This document shows, in pieces, positions 46,249 to 54,727 of a stretch of 64,000 bases of DNA. Each line of letters starts with the position of its first letter. Position 1 is the first letter of the stretch. Below the pieces are notes generated by a model. The model was not told the DNA's origin, did not search any database, and worked only from the letters and a program-made list of their open reading frames with translations. Position numbers and translations under genes: made by a program. Source of the DNA: Chryseobacterium echinoideorum (GTDB lineage: Bacteria > Bacteroidota > Bacteroidia > Flavobacteriales > Weeksellaceae); assembly GCF_007474535.1 (NCBI RefSeq), contig NZ_VKNW01000008.1, positions 124,001 through 188,000 on the forward strand. Reading direction: 5' to 3'.

Positions 46249-47427
46249 TTAAAGATTTAAAATTACATACTGCAAGATAACACCAGCATTACCGATATTT
46301 CCGGTAGCGTGATTGTGGAAAGTAGTATAATAAATATATCCGCTATTGGTAGTTCCGTTGCAAGAACCTACTGTAGCACCTAAAGCTACAAGATAAGGCA
46401 CAGCAGCTTGAGGAACAGAAACGCTGATCTGAATATTACCAGGAAGCGTTATGCAAACTGTAGTAAATGTGGAGTTGGAAGCGTTTCCAATGGGAGTATT
46501 TGGAAGTCCGGTTGCTGTAAATTGGTTGGTTCTTAACATTAATGCATCGTTATTTCCTGCATCTTTTACCAGAACTTCCCAATAACTTGCATCATAATTA
46601 ATGATTTTTTGCCATGTTCCCAAATCATAATCAATATTCAGATTGTTGAAACCTAAAGCTGTTGACAATCCTGTATTATTAACTGAAGCTGCAAGCGTTC
46701 CTGATGAACCGGTATTTTTAGAACAAAGTTTAGAATCAGGAACAAAACCTCCCGGAAGTGCACAATTATTGGTATTATCATTCCCTCCTACAAGATAGGA
46801 AACATCCCAGTCTGAAGCATAAATACTTCCTCCGTTTGCCACAAAAATTGCTAAGTTGTTGTCAATTACCGGGTAAAGAGAAGCATTGGTGCTGTATTTT
46901 CTGGATCCGCAGTTAAGGAAAATAATATCATACTGTGCAATAATAAGCATATTGGCAAGATCTGCATTGGTAATTTCTGTTGCTGTATACCCGAGATTCT
47001 GAATGATATCTTCAATTTTATCGTAGCTGCCTTTTACATAAGCAATTTTAGCAACCTGATTGAGCTTAGTTTGAGTGGCATTCAGGCTTAAAGTCTCATT
47101 TTCTTTAATGGTTGCAGAAATCTCTGTGCGGAAATTACTCCCATCACCGGTCTGAATGTAAATAGTATGGTTTCCTGAAGGAGCATCCAATATAAAATTT
47201 CCGTCTGCATCGGAAGTAGTATGATAGATTTTGTATTTGTCGTCAAAAGTAAAAACAGAAGCACCACCAATGGGTTTGTTCGCATTTTGTGACATTACTC
47301 TTCCTGATATTTTTCCGGTCTTTACTGTATTTTCTACAACAGTTTCTACAGCTGTCTCGGATTCCGAGCGACATGAAGATACCGTCAACATTAAAATTAG
47401 TAGAAAAAGAAGATTGAGTTTTTTCAT
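46249..47427 (-). CDS. Large surface lipoprotein with carboxypeptidase-regulatory-like domain
   Basis: A 392-residue lipoprotein. The signal peptide ends in LTVSSC with Cys19. Residues about 38-105 form a carboxypeptidase-regulatory-like beta sandwich (GKISGRVMSQNANKPIGGASV ... DADGNFILDAPSGNHTIYIQ). Residues 125-225 resemble a class I glutamine-amidotransferase-like Rossmann region (IAYVKGSYDKIEDIIQNLGYTATEI ... DIIFLNCGS ... NGGSIYASDWDVSYLV), without an obvious catalytic Cys-His pair. The C-terminus (HNHATGNIGNAGVILQYVILNL) is glycine-rich. Function unknown, probably a cell-surface binding protein. Confidence 0.75.
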   Translation of the reverse strand: MKKLNLLFLLILMLTVSSCRSESETAVETVVENTVKTGKISGRVMSQNANKPIGGASVFTFDDKYKIYHTTSDADGNFILDAPSGNHTIYIQTGDGSNFRTEISATIKENETLSLNATQTKLNQVAKIAYVKGSYDKIEDIIQNLGYTATEITNADLANMLIIAQYDIIFLNCGSRKYSTNASLYPVIDNNLAIFVANGGSIYASDWDVSYLVGGNDNTNNCALPGGFVPDSKLCSKNTGSSGTLAASVNNTGLSTALGFNNLNIDYDLGTWQKIINYDASYWEVLVKDAGNNDALMLRTNQFTATGLPNTPIGNASNSTFTTVCITLPGNIQISVSVPQAAVPYLVALGATVGSCNGTTNSGYIYYTTFHNHATGNIGNAGVILQYVILNL

Positions 47428-47675
47428 AAATAGAAGTTTTTAGGTTAGGAGTACTAAATTAGTTAATTTTTTGTTAAGTTGTTAATTTTGCAATCATTTT
47501 TTTACTATTAAGTTAATTATTTTGAGTTTTTGTTAGTAATAATGCTTGTTTGCTGATGTTTGCTGGCTTGTAATTTATTAGTTTTGTATAGGGAAATATT
47601 CAGAATTATTTTTTTTCATTTTATTATATGAAAGGTATGATTATGGGTGTTGTATCTCGATAAATTATTTTTAGG

Positions 47676-48941
47676 ATGAAAGACGAAATAAAAGATACCA
47701 AGAGTTTTTTTCAGGAGATGAGTGATCAGCTTTATGTATATATTACTAAAGTTACTCCAGATGGTGTTTCCTGGATATTCCATATAATTGTAAAACTTGG
47801 GCTTCTCATAGCCATTTTTCTTTTTCTTGATTTTCTTTTTAAAATTATCATTAATTATATTTTTAGATTTTTCAGCAATGAAAATAAATATCCGATTATT
47901 AAATCTATATACCGGTCAAGAATTACCAATTCTGTAGCGCATTTTATTGCTTTAGCCTTTATAGGAAGCATTCATGAATCTATTTTTGCAGGAGCATTGA
48001 GGCAGACCACCATTTTTATTATCAGATCGGTCAATCTCGGATTGGTGTTTATTTTGGCAGGAATGCTTTACAGAGCACTTACAGGCTTCAGATATTATTT
48101 TACCATAAAGCAGGATTATTATAAAGTAATGGCAATCAATGCGGTTTCAGAGACGATCAAAATTTTGGGAATTTTTGTTTTTTCTGTGGTTGGCATCTGT
48201 GTGATTTTCGGAATTAAAGGAACTACCATCGTCGGAAGCTTGGGAGCCATTACCGCAGTGTTGGTTTTGGTATTCAGAGATACAATTCTGGGATTTGTTA
48301 CCGGTATTCACGTGGCAACTTCAAAAAGCTTGAAAGTAGGCGACTGGATTGGGATTCCGAAATATAATATTGAAGGAAATATTTTAGATATAAGTCTTTT
48401 AACTACAAAAATTGCTAATTTCGATAAAACCATTTCTTCAATTCCTACTTATGATTTGCTTACAACGGAAATTAAAAATCTTCAGGTAATGTCTGAATCC
48501 AATACCAGAAGAATAAAAAAATCTATCGTTTTTAATATTACATCTTTTAAATTTTTAAATGATCAGGAAATTGAAAGGCTAAAAGAAATCAATCTTATTT
48601 CAGATTATCTCAATAAAAAAACATCAGAGATTAATAAGGAAAAAGAGTCTATCGAACATCGGGATAAAATTGTCAATGGAAGACAATTGACTAATATTGG
48701 TGTTTTTAGATATTACGCTCAGAAATTTCTTGAGAATAATCCAGATGTTGATCAAAGCAGTCATTTGATGGTAAGACAGCTTGAAATTACAACACAAGGT
48801 TTACCTTTGGAAATTTACTGTTTTGCCAATGATTCAAAATGGGAACATTTTGAAGAAATTCAGGCCGATATTTTTGATCATTTGCTGGTAGCTTCCAAAG
48901 AGTTTGATTTGCAGATTATGCAGATTGGTCTTAAAGTTTAG
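47676..48941 (+). CDS. MscS-family mechanosensitive channel
   Basis: A 421-residue inner-membrane osmotic-release channel of the YbdG/MscM-like branch. Four to five hydrophobic segments occupy residues 30-200. The pore-lining helix GSLGAITAVLVLVFRDTILGFVTGIHVATS is followed by the beta-domain entry LKVGDWIGIP. The cytosolic domain includes an insert (about 290-330, KKTSEINKEKESIEHRDKIVNGRQ), seen in the larger MscS relatives. The polytopic protein gene follows after 12 bases, suggesting co-transcription. Confidence 0.88.
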   Translation: MKDEIKDTKSFFQEMSDQLYVYITKVTPDGVSWIFHIIVKLGLLIAIFLFLDFLFKIIINYIFRFFSNENKYPIIKSIYRSRITNSVAHFIALAFIGSIHESIFAGALRQTTIFIIRSVNLGLVFILAGMLYRALTGFRYYFTIKQDYYKVMAINAVSETIKILGIFVFSVVGICVIFGIKGTTIVGSLGAITAVLVLVFRDTILGFVTGIHVATSKSLKVGDWIGIPKYNIEGNILDISLLTTKIANFDKTISSIPTYDLLTTEIKNLQVMSESNTRRIKKSIVFNITSFKFLNDQEIERLKEINLISDYLNKKTSEINKEKESIEHRDKIVNGRQLTNIGVFRYYAQKFLENNPDVDQSSHLMVRQLEITTQGLPLEIYCFANDSKWEHFEEIQADIFDHLLVASKEFDLQIMQIGLKV

Positions 48942-48953
48942 ATTTTTATTATT

Positions 48954-49925
48954 ATGAATAATACTGCCTCCATTCAAAATGCCGAGAAAATAAATTTTAT
49001 GATGATTTTATTGGCTGCAGTGATCTCATGCATACTTCCATTTGATGTTTTTTTGTTTTCGTATGCGGTCTTGGGACCACTACATTATCTTACGGAGTTA
49101 CAGTGGCTGAACAATAAAGATTTTTTTATTCCCAAAACTTCAGTAAATATTTTTGTATTTATATGTGTTTCATTGTCTGCATTTTTATTTTTAAATTATC
49201 TCAAGATCTTTAATCTGTATGTAGCAGAAAATGGAATTTATATAGGGCTTATTCTGGTAATGTTTTTTATTTTAAGTGCTTATTTTATTTTTAAAGTAAA
49301 ATCGGGTTTGCTTAAAATTTTTTTGGGTATTTGCCTTCTTATTCTTGTGGGTATTTATTTTTTTAAACCGATAATAATTATTTTGCTAGGACTTTTTCTT
49401 CCGACAATAATTCATGTTTACCTATTTACTCTCATATTTATGGTTTCGGGCTATCTTTCAAATCAAAACAGGCTCGGTCTTTTAAGTATTACTGTACTTA
49501 TTATGATACCATTAATCATTTATTTTTTTCCTGTTGAAGTCTTGGCTTTAGAAAGATCTGAATCGCAAAATATTTTTAATTTAACAGGTTTTAAACTTGT
49601 CAGCCAATGGTTGCTTTTTTTAACGGGTAAAGCCGAAACAGCAGAATTAATCATAAAAGTACAGATTTTTATTGCGTTTGCGTACACCTATCATTATCTC
49701 AATTGGTTTTCTAAAACATCAGTAATAGGATGGGCTCGGTCTTTACAGCCAAAAAAAATGGTTTTAGTTATAGGAATTTGGATTTTATCAATAGCTTTGT
49801 ATATTATAAATTATCAGACGGGCTTGTTGTTCCTTTTTGTATTGAGTATAATTCATGTATTGGCAGAATTTCCTCTCAATGCAATATCTTTTAAGACCGT
49901 TTTTCAAAAATTGTTTTCAAAATGA
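48954..49925 (+). CDS. Unknown polytopic membrane protein with membrane histidines
   Basis: A 323-residue very hydrophobic protein with about nine predicted transmembrane segments. I do not recognise the family with certainty. Histidines occur within or beside membrane segments in LGPLHYLTEL (near 44), PTIIHVYLF (near 158), YTYHYLNWFSKT (near 244) and LSIIHVLAEFP (near 304). This four-site spread recalls iron-binding membrane enzymes such as Brp/Blh carotene dioxygenases, but the resemblance is weak. It overlaps pdxJ by 4 bases (ATGA). Confidence 0.7.
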   Translation: MNNTASIQNAEKINFMMILLAAVISCILPFDVFLFSYAVLGPLHYLTELQWLNNKDFFIPKTSVNIFVFICVSLSAFLFLNYLKIFNLYVAENGIYIGLILVMFFILSAYFIFKVKSGLLKIFLGICLLILVGIYFFKPIIIILLGLFLPTIIHVYLFTLIFMVSGYLSNQNRLGLLSITVLIMIPLIIYFFPVEVLALERSESQNIFNLTGFKLVSQWLLFLTGKAETAELIIKVQIFIAFAYTYHYLNWFSKTSVIGWARSLQPKKMVLVIGIWILSIALYIINYQTGLLFLFVLSIIHVLAEFPLNAISFKTVFQKLFSK

Positions 49926-50641
49926 CAAAACTAAGTGTAAATATTAATAAAATAGCTACCTTAAGAAATGCAAGAGGCGGAGAAATGCCCAGTGTAACAG
50001 AAGCCGCAGTTAAAATTCAGGAATTTGGTGCGCACGGAATTACTATCCACCCAAGACCGGATGAAAGACACATTACCAGAAAAGATGTTTATGATCTCAA
50101 ACCTTTGGTTCATACCGAATTTAATATTGAAGGAAATCCTCACCGTGAATTCATCAACATGGTTATAGATGTAAAACCTGAACAGGTAACTCTGGTTCCC
50201 GATGCCGATGATGCCATTACTTCAAATGCAGGTTGGGATTGTGAGAAAAACCTGGATTTTTTAAAATCCATTATTATTGAATTTAAAAATGCCGGAATCA
50301 GAACTTCTATTTTCCTTGATCCTAATCCGGAAATGGTAAAGTTCGCTGCAGAAACAGGAACAGACAGAATCGAATTATATACAGAAGCTTATGCGAAGAA
50401 TTATCAGATAAATAAAGAAGAAGCGATTAAATCTTATGTCGAAACTGCTGCAAAAGCGGCTGAATATGGTTTGGGAATTAATGCAGGGCATGATTTAAGC
50501 TTAGAAAATTTAAAATATTTTGCAGACCATATTCCGAATCTTTTAGAGGTTTCTATTGGTCATGCTTTGATTTCTGAAGCTTTATATATGGGAATGGAAA
50601 ACACAATTCAAGCATACCTGAAAAGATTGGCAAAGTGGTAG
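49922..50641 (+). CDS. pdxJ: Pyridoxine 5'-phosphate synthase
   Basis: Condenses 3-amino-2-oxopropyl phosphate and 1-deoxyxylulose 5-phosphate into pyridoxine 5'-phosphate in de novo vitamin B6 synthesis. The 239-residue TIM barrel has KLSVNINKIATLRNARGG, ITIHPRPDERHI, NIEGNPHREF, VTLVPDADDAITSNAGWD, LEVSIGHALISEAL and a GINAGHDLSLEN segment. ATG overlaps the stop of the preceding membrane-protein gene. Its 3' end contains the -33 element of the toxin/antitoxin promoter. Confidence 0.96.
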   Translation: MTKLSVNINKIATLRNARGGEMPSVTEAAVKIQEFGAHGITIHPRPDERHITRKDVYDLKPLVHTEFNIEGNPHREFINMVIDVKPEQVTLVPDADDAITSNAGWDCEKNLDFLKSIIIEFKNAGIRTSIFLDPNPEMVKFAAETGTDRIELYTEAYAKNYQINKEEAIKSYVETAAKAAEYGLGINAGHDLSLENLKYFADHIPNLLEVSIGHALISEALYMGMENTIQAYLKRLAKW

Positions 50642-50658
50642 AAATTTGCTTAAATTTG
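50627..50658 (+). promoter_or_regulatory. Promoter of the AbiEii-like toxin/antitoxin operon
   Basis: TTG at 50627-50629 and TAAATTTG at 50651-50658 are separated by 21 bases. The -33 element lies inside the end of pdxJ. The -7 box ends seven bases before the ATG, so the transcript would have almost no leader. Confidence 0.6.
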
Positions 50659-50665
50659 AAATATT

Positions 50666-50971
50666 ATGAACTCTGAAATTACCATACAAGACTTTTCTCC
50701 TCATCTCTTTTGGGATGTGGATTTGGCTACTTTTGACCTTCAGGAATATAAAGAGTTTATGGTAGGTCGTGTTGTGGAATACGGCAGGCTGAAAGATTGG
50801 GAACTTATAAAATTATTATACGGAAAAGAAAAAATCAAGGATATTTCTTTGAATTTAAGAAGTCTCGACGCTGTATCTCTATCATTTCTGTCTACAATTT
50901 TTAATATTGATAAATCCGAATTCAGATGCTACAAACACAGACAGTCAGTGAAGAATTACTGGAACTCCTAA
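50666..50971 (+). CDS. DUF6922-like putative antitoxin
   Basis: A 101-residue protein resembling the small DUF6922-type partners of AbiEii toxins: a start with SPHLFWDVDLATFDLQEYKEFMVGRVVEYGRLKDW, a short basic HTH-like segment and a C-terminal part with RSLDAVSLSFLSTIFN. Such proteins are expected to autorepress or neutralise the adjacent nucleotidyltransferase toxin. The next gene starts inside its last 46 bases in another frame, so the two are tightly coupled. Confidence 0.65.
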   Translation: MNSEITIQDFSPHLFWDVDLATFDLQEYKEFMVGRVVEYGRLKDWELIKLLYGKEKIKDISLNLRSLDAVSLSFLSTIFNIDKSEFRCYKHRQSVKNYWNS

Positions 50972-51540
50972 ATGAAATAATGAGTTCGGATTTTTTTTCT
51001 GGCTTTATTTTAGTCGGAGGAACAGCTTTGGCTTTGCAAATTGGTCATCGTAATTCTGTAGATCTAGATTTCTTTGGCAACAAAGAAATTGATGAAAATA
51101 AAATTATTGAGGAATTGCAAAAATTGGGTAAAGTAGAAAAAATTTCTGGTAGTAAAAGTGTTTTGATCTGTTCTGTAAATGGGATTAAAGTTGATTTTGT
51201 AAATCATAGATATCCTTTCTTAGATAAATATATTATTGCTGATGGTGTGCGAATCGCTTCTCAAAAAGACATTGCTGCAATGAAACTTAATGCAATAGAA
51301 GGAAGAGGCAGTAAAAAAGATTTTATAGATCTGTATTTCCTGCTTGATAAATACAGTTTGAAGCAAATGATAAGCTTTTATAATGAAAAATATGTGGATC
51401 ATACAGATTTTATGATGTTGAAATCTATTACTTATTTTGTTGATGCAGATATTTTTCCTCAGCCTAAAATGTTTGTAAACTTTGATTGGGGAGAGTGTAA
51501 AAAGAAAATCATATCAGAATACCTTAAATTAAATCTTTAG
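50926..51540 (+). CDS. AbiEii/AbiGii-family nucleotidyltransferase (toxin)
   Basis: A 204-residue nucleotidyltransferase-fold protein with the AbiEii signature FILVGGTALALQIGHRNSVDLDFFGN, where GG and the Asp pair in VDLDFF form the metal/NTP site. A downstream KDIAAMKLNAIEGRGSKKDFIDLYFLL matches the conserved K...KD.iDl motif. AbiE-type systems act as type IV toxin/antitoxin and phage abortive-infection modules. The start overlaps the antitoxin gene by 46 bases. The exact target (tRNA or other) is unknown. Confidence 0.82.
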   Translation: MLQTQTVSEELLELLNEIMSSDFFSGFILVGGTALALQIGHRNSVDLDFFGNKEIDENKIIEELQKLGKVEKISGSKSVLICSVNGIKVDFVNHRYPFLDKYIIADGVRIASQKDIAAMKLNAIEGRGSKKDFIDLYFLLDKYSLKQMISFYNEKYVDHTDFMMLKSITYFVDADIFPQPKMFVNFDWGECKKKIISEYLKLNL

Positions 51541-51588
51541 TTATCGAAAGATTGAAACAAATTGTTTCCATCAACCAAAAAATAAAAA

Positions 51589-52377
51589 ATGGACATTTTA
51601 CATTCAAAAATATTTGGCGAAAATATATCGTCAACACCGCTCTTAGTATTTCACGGATTATTCGGAATGCTCGACAATTGGGGAAGCTTTGGAAAAGAAA
51701 TGGGAGAAATTATACCTGTTCACTTAATAGATTTGAGAAATCATGGCAGAAGTTTTCATTCCGAAAATATGTCTCACGATGATTTAGCCGATGATATTGC
51801 TAATTATATGAGCCATTATGGTATTGAGAAAGCACACGTTTTAGGACATTCATTGGGTGGGAAAGCGGTCATGCAGTTTGCTGTCAATTATCCTGAAAAA
51901 GTTGAGAAACTTATTGTGGTAGATATTTCTCCGAAAGCTTATCCTCCACATCATCAGGGAATTATTAAGGCGCTTGAAACGGTTGATTTTGATGAGGTGA
52001 AATCAAGAAGTGAAGTAGAAAAAGTTTTGACACAATATATCCCTGAAAAATCTACCATTCAATTTCTGGCTAAGAACCTGTATTGGGAAGAAAACGGCGA
52101 TTCTAAAAAGCTCAACTGGAGATTTAATCTCAAAACTTTAGCAGAAAAATATAATCAATTTGTATCTAACGCTATAAAATTCGGGGTTTTTCAAGGTGAA
52201 ACTTTATTTATTGCGGGAGAAAAATCAAATTATATCTTACCGCAGGATGAGTTTTCCATCAGACAGCAATTTCCCAGAGCCAAATTTATAAAAATTAAAA
52301 ATGCAGCACATTGGGTGCAGGCAGATAATCCTGTTGATTTTGCGGCCGTTGTAAAGGAATTTTTAGATTTACATTAA
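51589..52377 (+). CDS. Alpha/beta hydrolase, YbfF-like esterase
   Basis: A 262-residue cytosolic alpha/beta hydrolase. Motifs are VFHGLFGMLDNWGSFGKEM (oxyanion region), DLRNHGRSFHSENM, VLGHSLGGKAVMQFA with the nucleophile Ser and NAAHWVQADNP with the catalytic His. It resembles the YbfF/acyl-thioesterase group. Physiological substrate unknown. The downstream graspetide promoter separates it from the RiPP genes. Confidence 0.85.
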   Translation: MDILHSKIFGENISSTPLLVFHGLFGMLDNWGSFGKEMGEIIPVHLIDLRNHGRSFHSENMSHDDLADDIANYMSHYGIEKAHVLGHSLGGKAVMQFAVNYPEKVEKLIVVDISPKAYPPHHQGIIKALETVDFDEVKSRSEVEKVLTQYIPEKSTIQFLAKNLYWEENGDSKKLNWRFNLKTLAEKYNQFVSNAIKFGVFQGETLFIAGEKSNYILPQDEFSIRQQFPRAKFIKIKNAAHWVQADNPVDFAAVVKEFLDLH

Positions 52378-52433
52378 AAACGAAAAATTAGCGAACTGTA
52401 ATGTTAAAATTTTCTTAAATAGTATTTTTTGTT

Positions 52434-52464
52434 TTTGTTAATCACTAAATAATTACTACCTTAG
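52434..52464 (+). promoter_or_regulatory. Promoter of the graspetide cluster
   Basis: TTTG ends at 52437, and after 19 bases TACCTTAG (52457-52464) matches TAnnTTTG with one mismatch. It lies 28 bases before the precursor ATG and is the only promoter-like sequence in the gap. Confidence 0.5.
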
Positions 52465-52492
52465 TAAGGTCAAATCAATAAAATATTTCATT

Positions 52493-52690
52493 ATGGAAAA
52501 GAAAAAGTTAAAAAAACCGTTTTTTGCTTCGTTTTTAGAAAATCAAATTAAAGATACTAAAGCGGTGAAAGGGGGAGCTTCAGGATCAGGACTTACCACT
52601 CCTTTGAAAGATACAGTGACCAAACCTACTTATGATAATCAGCAAACGATGAAGTATCCATCAGATGGAGATGAAGGTAGCGATATTTAA
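52493..52690 (+). CDS. Microviridin-type graspetide precursor peptide
   Basis: A 65-residue ribosomal peptide precursor. The leader (1-28) carries PFFASFLENQ (9-18), the binding motif for the ATP-grasp cyclase (PFFARFLE in microviridins), and ends in VKGG (25-28), a double-Gly site for the C39 peptidase. The 37-residue core (29-65) contains TMKYPSDGDE (52-61), matching TxKYPSDxE(E/D). By analogy the ester/lactam donors are Thr52, Ser57 and Lys54 and the acceptors Asp58, Asp60 and Glu61. The usual Trp after KYPSD is Gly here. The mature product would probably be a protease inhibitor, but that is inference. Confidence 0.88.
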   Translation: MEKKKLKKPFFASFLENQIKDTKAVKGGASGSGLTTPLKDTVTKPTYDNQQTMKYPSDGDEGSDI

Positions 52691-52720
52691 GTAAAAGCAT
52701 ATTAACAACTTTATATTAAA

Positions 52721-52750
52721 AGGAAACTTAGACGTCAAGTTTCCTTTTTT
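52721..52750 (+). terminator. Terminator inside the graspetide operon
   Basis: AGGAAACTT and AAGTTTCCT form a 9-bp stem around AGACGTC, followed by TTTTT. It lies between the precursor gene and the maturation enzymes, so partial termination would make more precursor mRNA than enzyme mRNA. Confidence 0.8.
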
Positions 52751-52764
52751 ATTATGATTAAAAT

Positions 52765-53724
52765 ATGATTCTCTGTATTACTCATTCTCAGGACTTTTAC
52801 AATATTGATATTTTTTTTGAATACCTCACGTCGAAAAACATTCCTTTTTTTCGGTTGAATTCCGACTGCCTGAATCATCAGATGAAATTAAATCTTAAAG
52901 ATGATTCATTTATCATAACAGATGAGTCTGGAAATCAAATTAATTCTGATGCTATAAAAGCAGTCTGGCATCGCAAAACGTGGAATATTAATATTCCGGA
53001 AGATCTTGATGAAAATTATCATCATGTTTTTTTGACCGAATACCAAAGTTTAAAACTTAATATTTTTACAGCACTCGAGCATCTTCCTTGGATTAATCCT
53101 GTGCAGGCTGAAAAAAAAATTGAATCCAATAAAATTTTGCAGCTTAAAATTGCCAAGAAGAATGGCTTAATAATTCCCGAAACACTTTTTTCAAACGATG
53201 AAGATGCGGTAAAAGAATTTTTTTATGAGTTCTGTAATGGGAAAGCAATTGCAAAACTTCACGGAACGATTTCCAGATCCATGGATGGTCAGGAAATGAT
53301 CTCTACAATACCTTTTGACGAAAGTAACCTTGAGGATTTATCTAATCTTACCACTTGTCCGATGATTTTTCAGCCCTATATTGAAAAAGAATATGAGCTG
53401 AGAATAGTGTATATCAACGGCGAATTTTTTACCGGAAAAATCAATAACAAAACTCATGCAGACTGGAGGGTTTCCCGGTCAGGTTTTTTCTGGGAAAAAT
53501 ATGAACTGCCCGAAACAATCAGAAAAAATTTAAATTCGATGATGAAAGAAATGAATTTGATTTTTGGAGCCATTGATATGATTAAAAGTACTGACGGAAA
53601 TTATTACTTTCTTGAGGTAAACCCGCAAGGAGAATGGGGAATGCTGCAGAAAGAATTGAATTTTCCTATAGCACAGAGAATTGCAGATTATCTTATAAAC
53701 AGAATATTGACCAATGAACAATAA
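52765..53724 (+). CDS. ATP-grasp graspetide macrocyclase (MvdD/MvdC-like), first copy
   Basis: A 319-residue ATP-grasp ligase that forms omega-ester or omega-amide links between core side chains using ATP. Family features are CITHSQDFYNIDIFFEYL, the WxRK segment VWHRKTWNI, the nucleotide loop GKAIAKLHGTISRSMDGQ, QPYIEKEYELRIVYING and the metal-binding end AIDMIKSTDGNYYFLEVNPQGEWGM. By order it is the better candidate for the ester-forming MvdD/MdnC type. That assignment is tentative. Its end overlaps the next ATP-grasp gene by 11 bases. Confidence 0.85.
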   Translation: MILCITHSQDFYNIDIFFEYLTSKNIPFFRLNSDCLNHQMKLNLKDDSFIITDESGNQINSDAIKAVWHRKTWNINIPEDLDENYHHVFLTEYQSLKLNIFTALEHLPWINPVQAEKKIESNKILQLKIAKKNGLIIPETLFSNDEDAVKEFFYEFCNGKAIAKLHGTISRSMDGQEMISTIPFDESNLEDLSNLTTCPMIFQPYIEKEYELRIVYINGEFFTGKINNKTHADWRVSRSGFFWEKYELPETIRKNLNSMMKEMNLIFGAIDMIKSTDGNYYFLEVNPQGEWGMLQKELNFPIAQRIADYLINRILTNEQ

Positions 53725-54721
53725 AATATTAATTATCACCCATACACAAGACAGTTTTTCCTTAGAAAAAGTTGTAGAATTTATAACCCAGAATAACTTT
53801 GAAGTGATTCGTTTTGATGTGGATTTATATCCATTAAAAAATCATCTTTCTACCGTTTTTGAGGACGGAAAATGGATTTCGTATCTAAAAACACAAGACA
53901 ACAAAATTAAGTTAGATGATCTTGCTACAGTTTGGTACAGAAGAGCTTACAATATAGGGACTGGCTTAAAAGAAGAGCTGGAAGCCAAATTTTTCGGCCC
54001 TGCAATGGGTGAAATTAGGCATACGCTTTTTGGTTTTATCGAATCTCTGGATTGCTATTCTTTAGGAAAACCAAGTGTTTATCGCAGAATCGACAGCAAA
54101 GAAGAGCAGCTTAAGATAGCTCACAAATTAGGGTTCAAAATTCCTGAAACATGCATTACTAATGATCCTGAAGAAGCTAAAAGATTCATCATGGAACATC
54201 AGAATGTAGTTGGTAAAATGCAGACTGGCTTTGCGATTTACGAAGATGGTGTTGAGAATGTAGTTTTTACCAATGTTATTGATGAAGAAAGCCTTGAAAG
54301 ATTAGATTCACTGGTATATTGCCCGATGCAGTTTCAGAAAAAAATCGAAAAGAAAAAAGAGCTGCGAATTACGATAGTCGGGCAGGATATTTATGCGTTT
54401 GAAATTGATTCTCAACAATCTGAAGATGGAAAAACAGATTGGAGAAAAGACGGTATTAATTTGATTGATAAATGGAAAAAAACGAAAATTCCTGCAGATA
54501 TAGAACAGAAACTTCTGAATTTACTTGATGTTTATCACGTCGATTATGGCGCCGTTGATATGATTGTTTCGCCCGAAGATGAATATTATTTTATCGAAAT
54601 CAATGCAGCAGGTGAATTTTTTTGGTTAGATAATCTTTTGGATGACCATGCAATTTCCAAAAGCATTGCCGATGTTCTCTGCGGAAAAGTACCCAGAAGA
54701 AACAACATGGTTTTAAAATAA
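53714..54721 (+). CDS. ATP-grasp graspetide macrocyclase (MvdC/MvdD-like), second copy
   Basis: A 335-residue paralogue of the preceding ligase. Shared landmarks are IITHTQDSFSLEKVVEFI, VWYRRAYNIG, KIPETCITNDPEEAKRFI, KMQTGFAIYEDG, FQKKIEKKKELRITIVGQDIYAFEI and GAVDMIVSPEDEYYFIEINAAGEF. In microviridin pathways two cyclases act in sequence: one makes the two esters, the other the lactam. Lys54 in the core is available for a lactam, so this enzyme may be the amide-forming one. The overlap with its partner shows translational coupling. Confidence 0.85.
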   Translation: MNNKILIITHTQDSFSLEKVVEFITQNNFEVIRFDVDLYPLKNHLSTVFEDGKWISYLKTQDNKIKLDDLATVWYRRAYNIGTGLKEELEAKFFGPAMGEIRHTLFGFIESLDCYSLGKPSVYRRIDSKEEQLKIAHKLGFKIPETCITNDPEEAKRFIMEHQNVVGKMQTGFAIYEDGVENVVFTNVIDEESLERLDSLVYCPMQFQKKIEKKKELRITIVGQDIYAFEIDSQQSEDGKTDWRKDGINLIDKWKKTKIPADIEQKLLNLLDVYHVDYGAVDMIVSPEDEYYFIEINAAGEFFWLDNLLDDHAISKSIADVLCGKVPRRNNMVLK

Positions 54722-54727
54722 TTTTTC

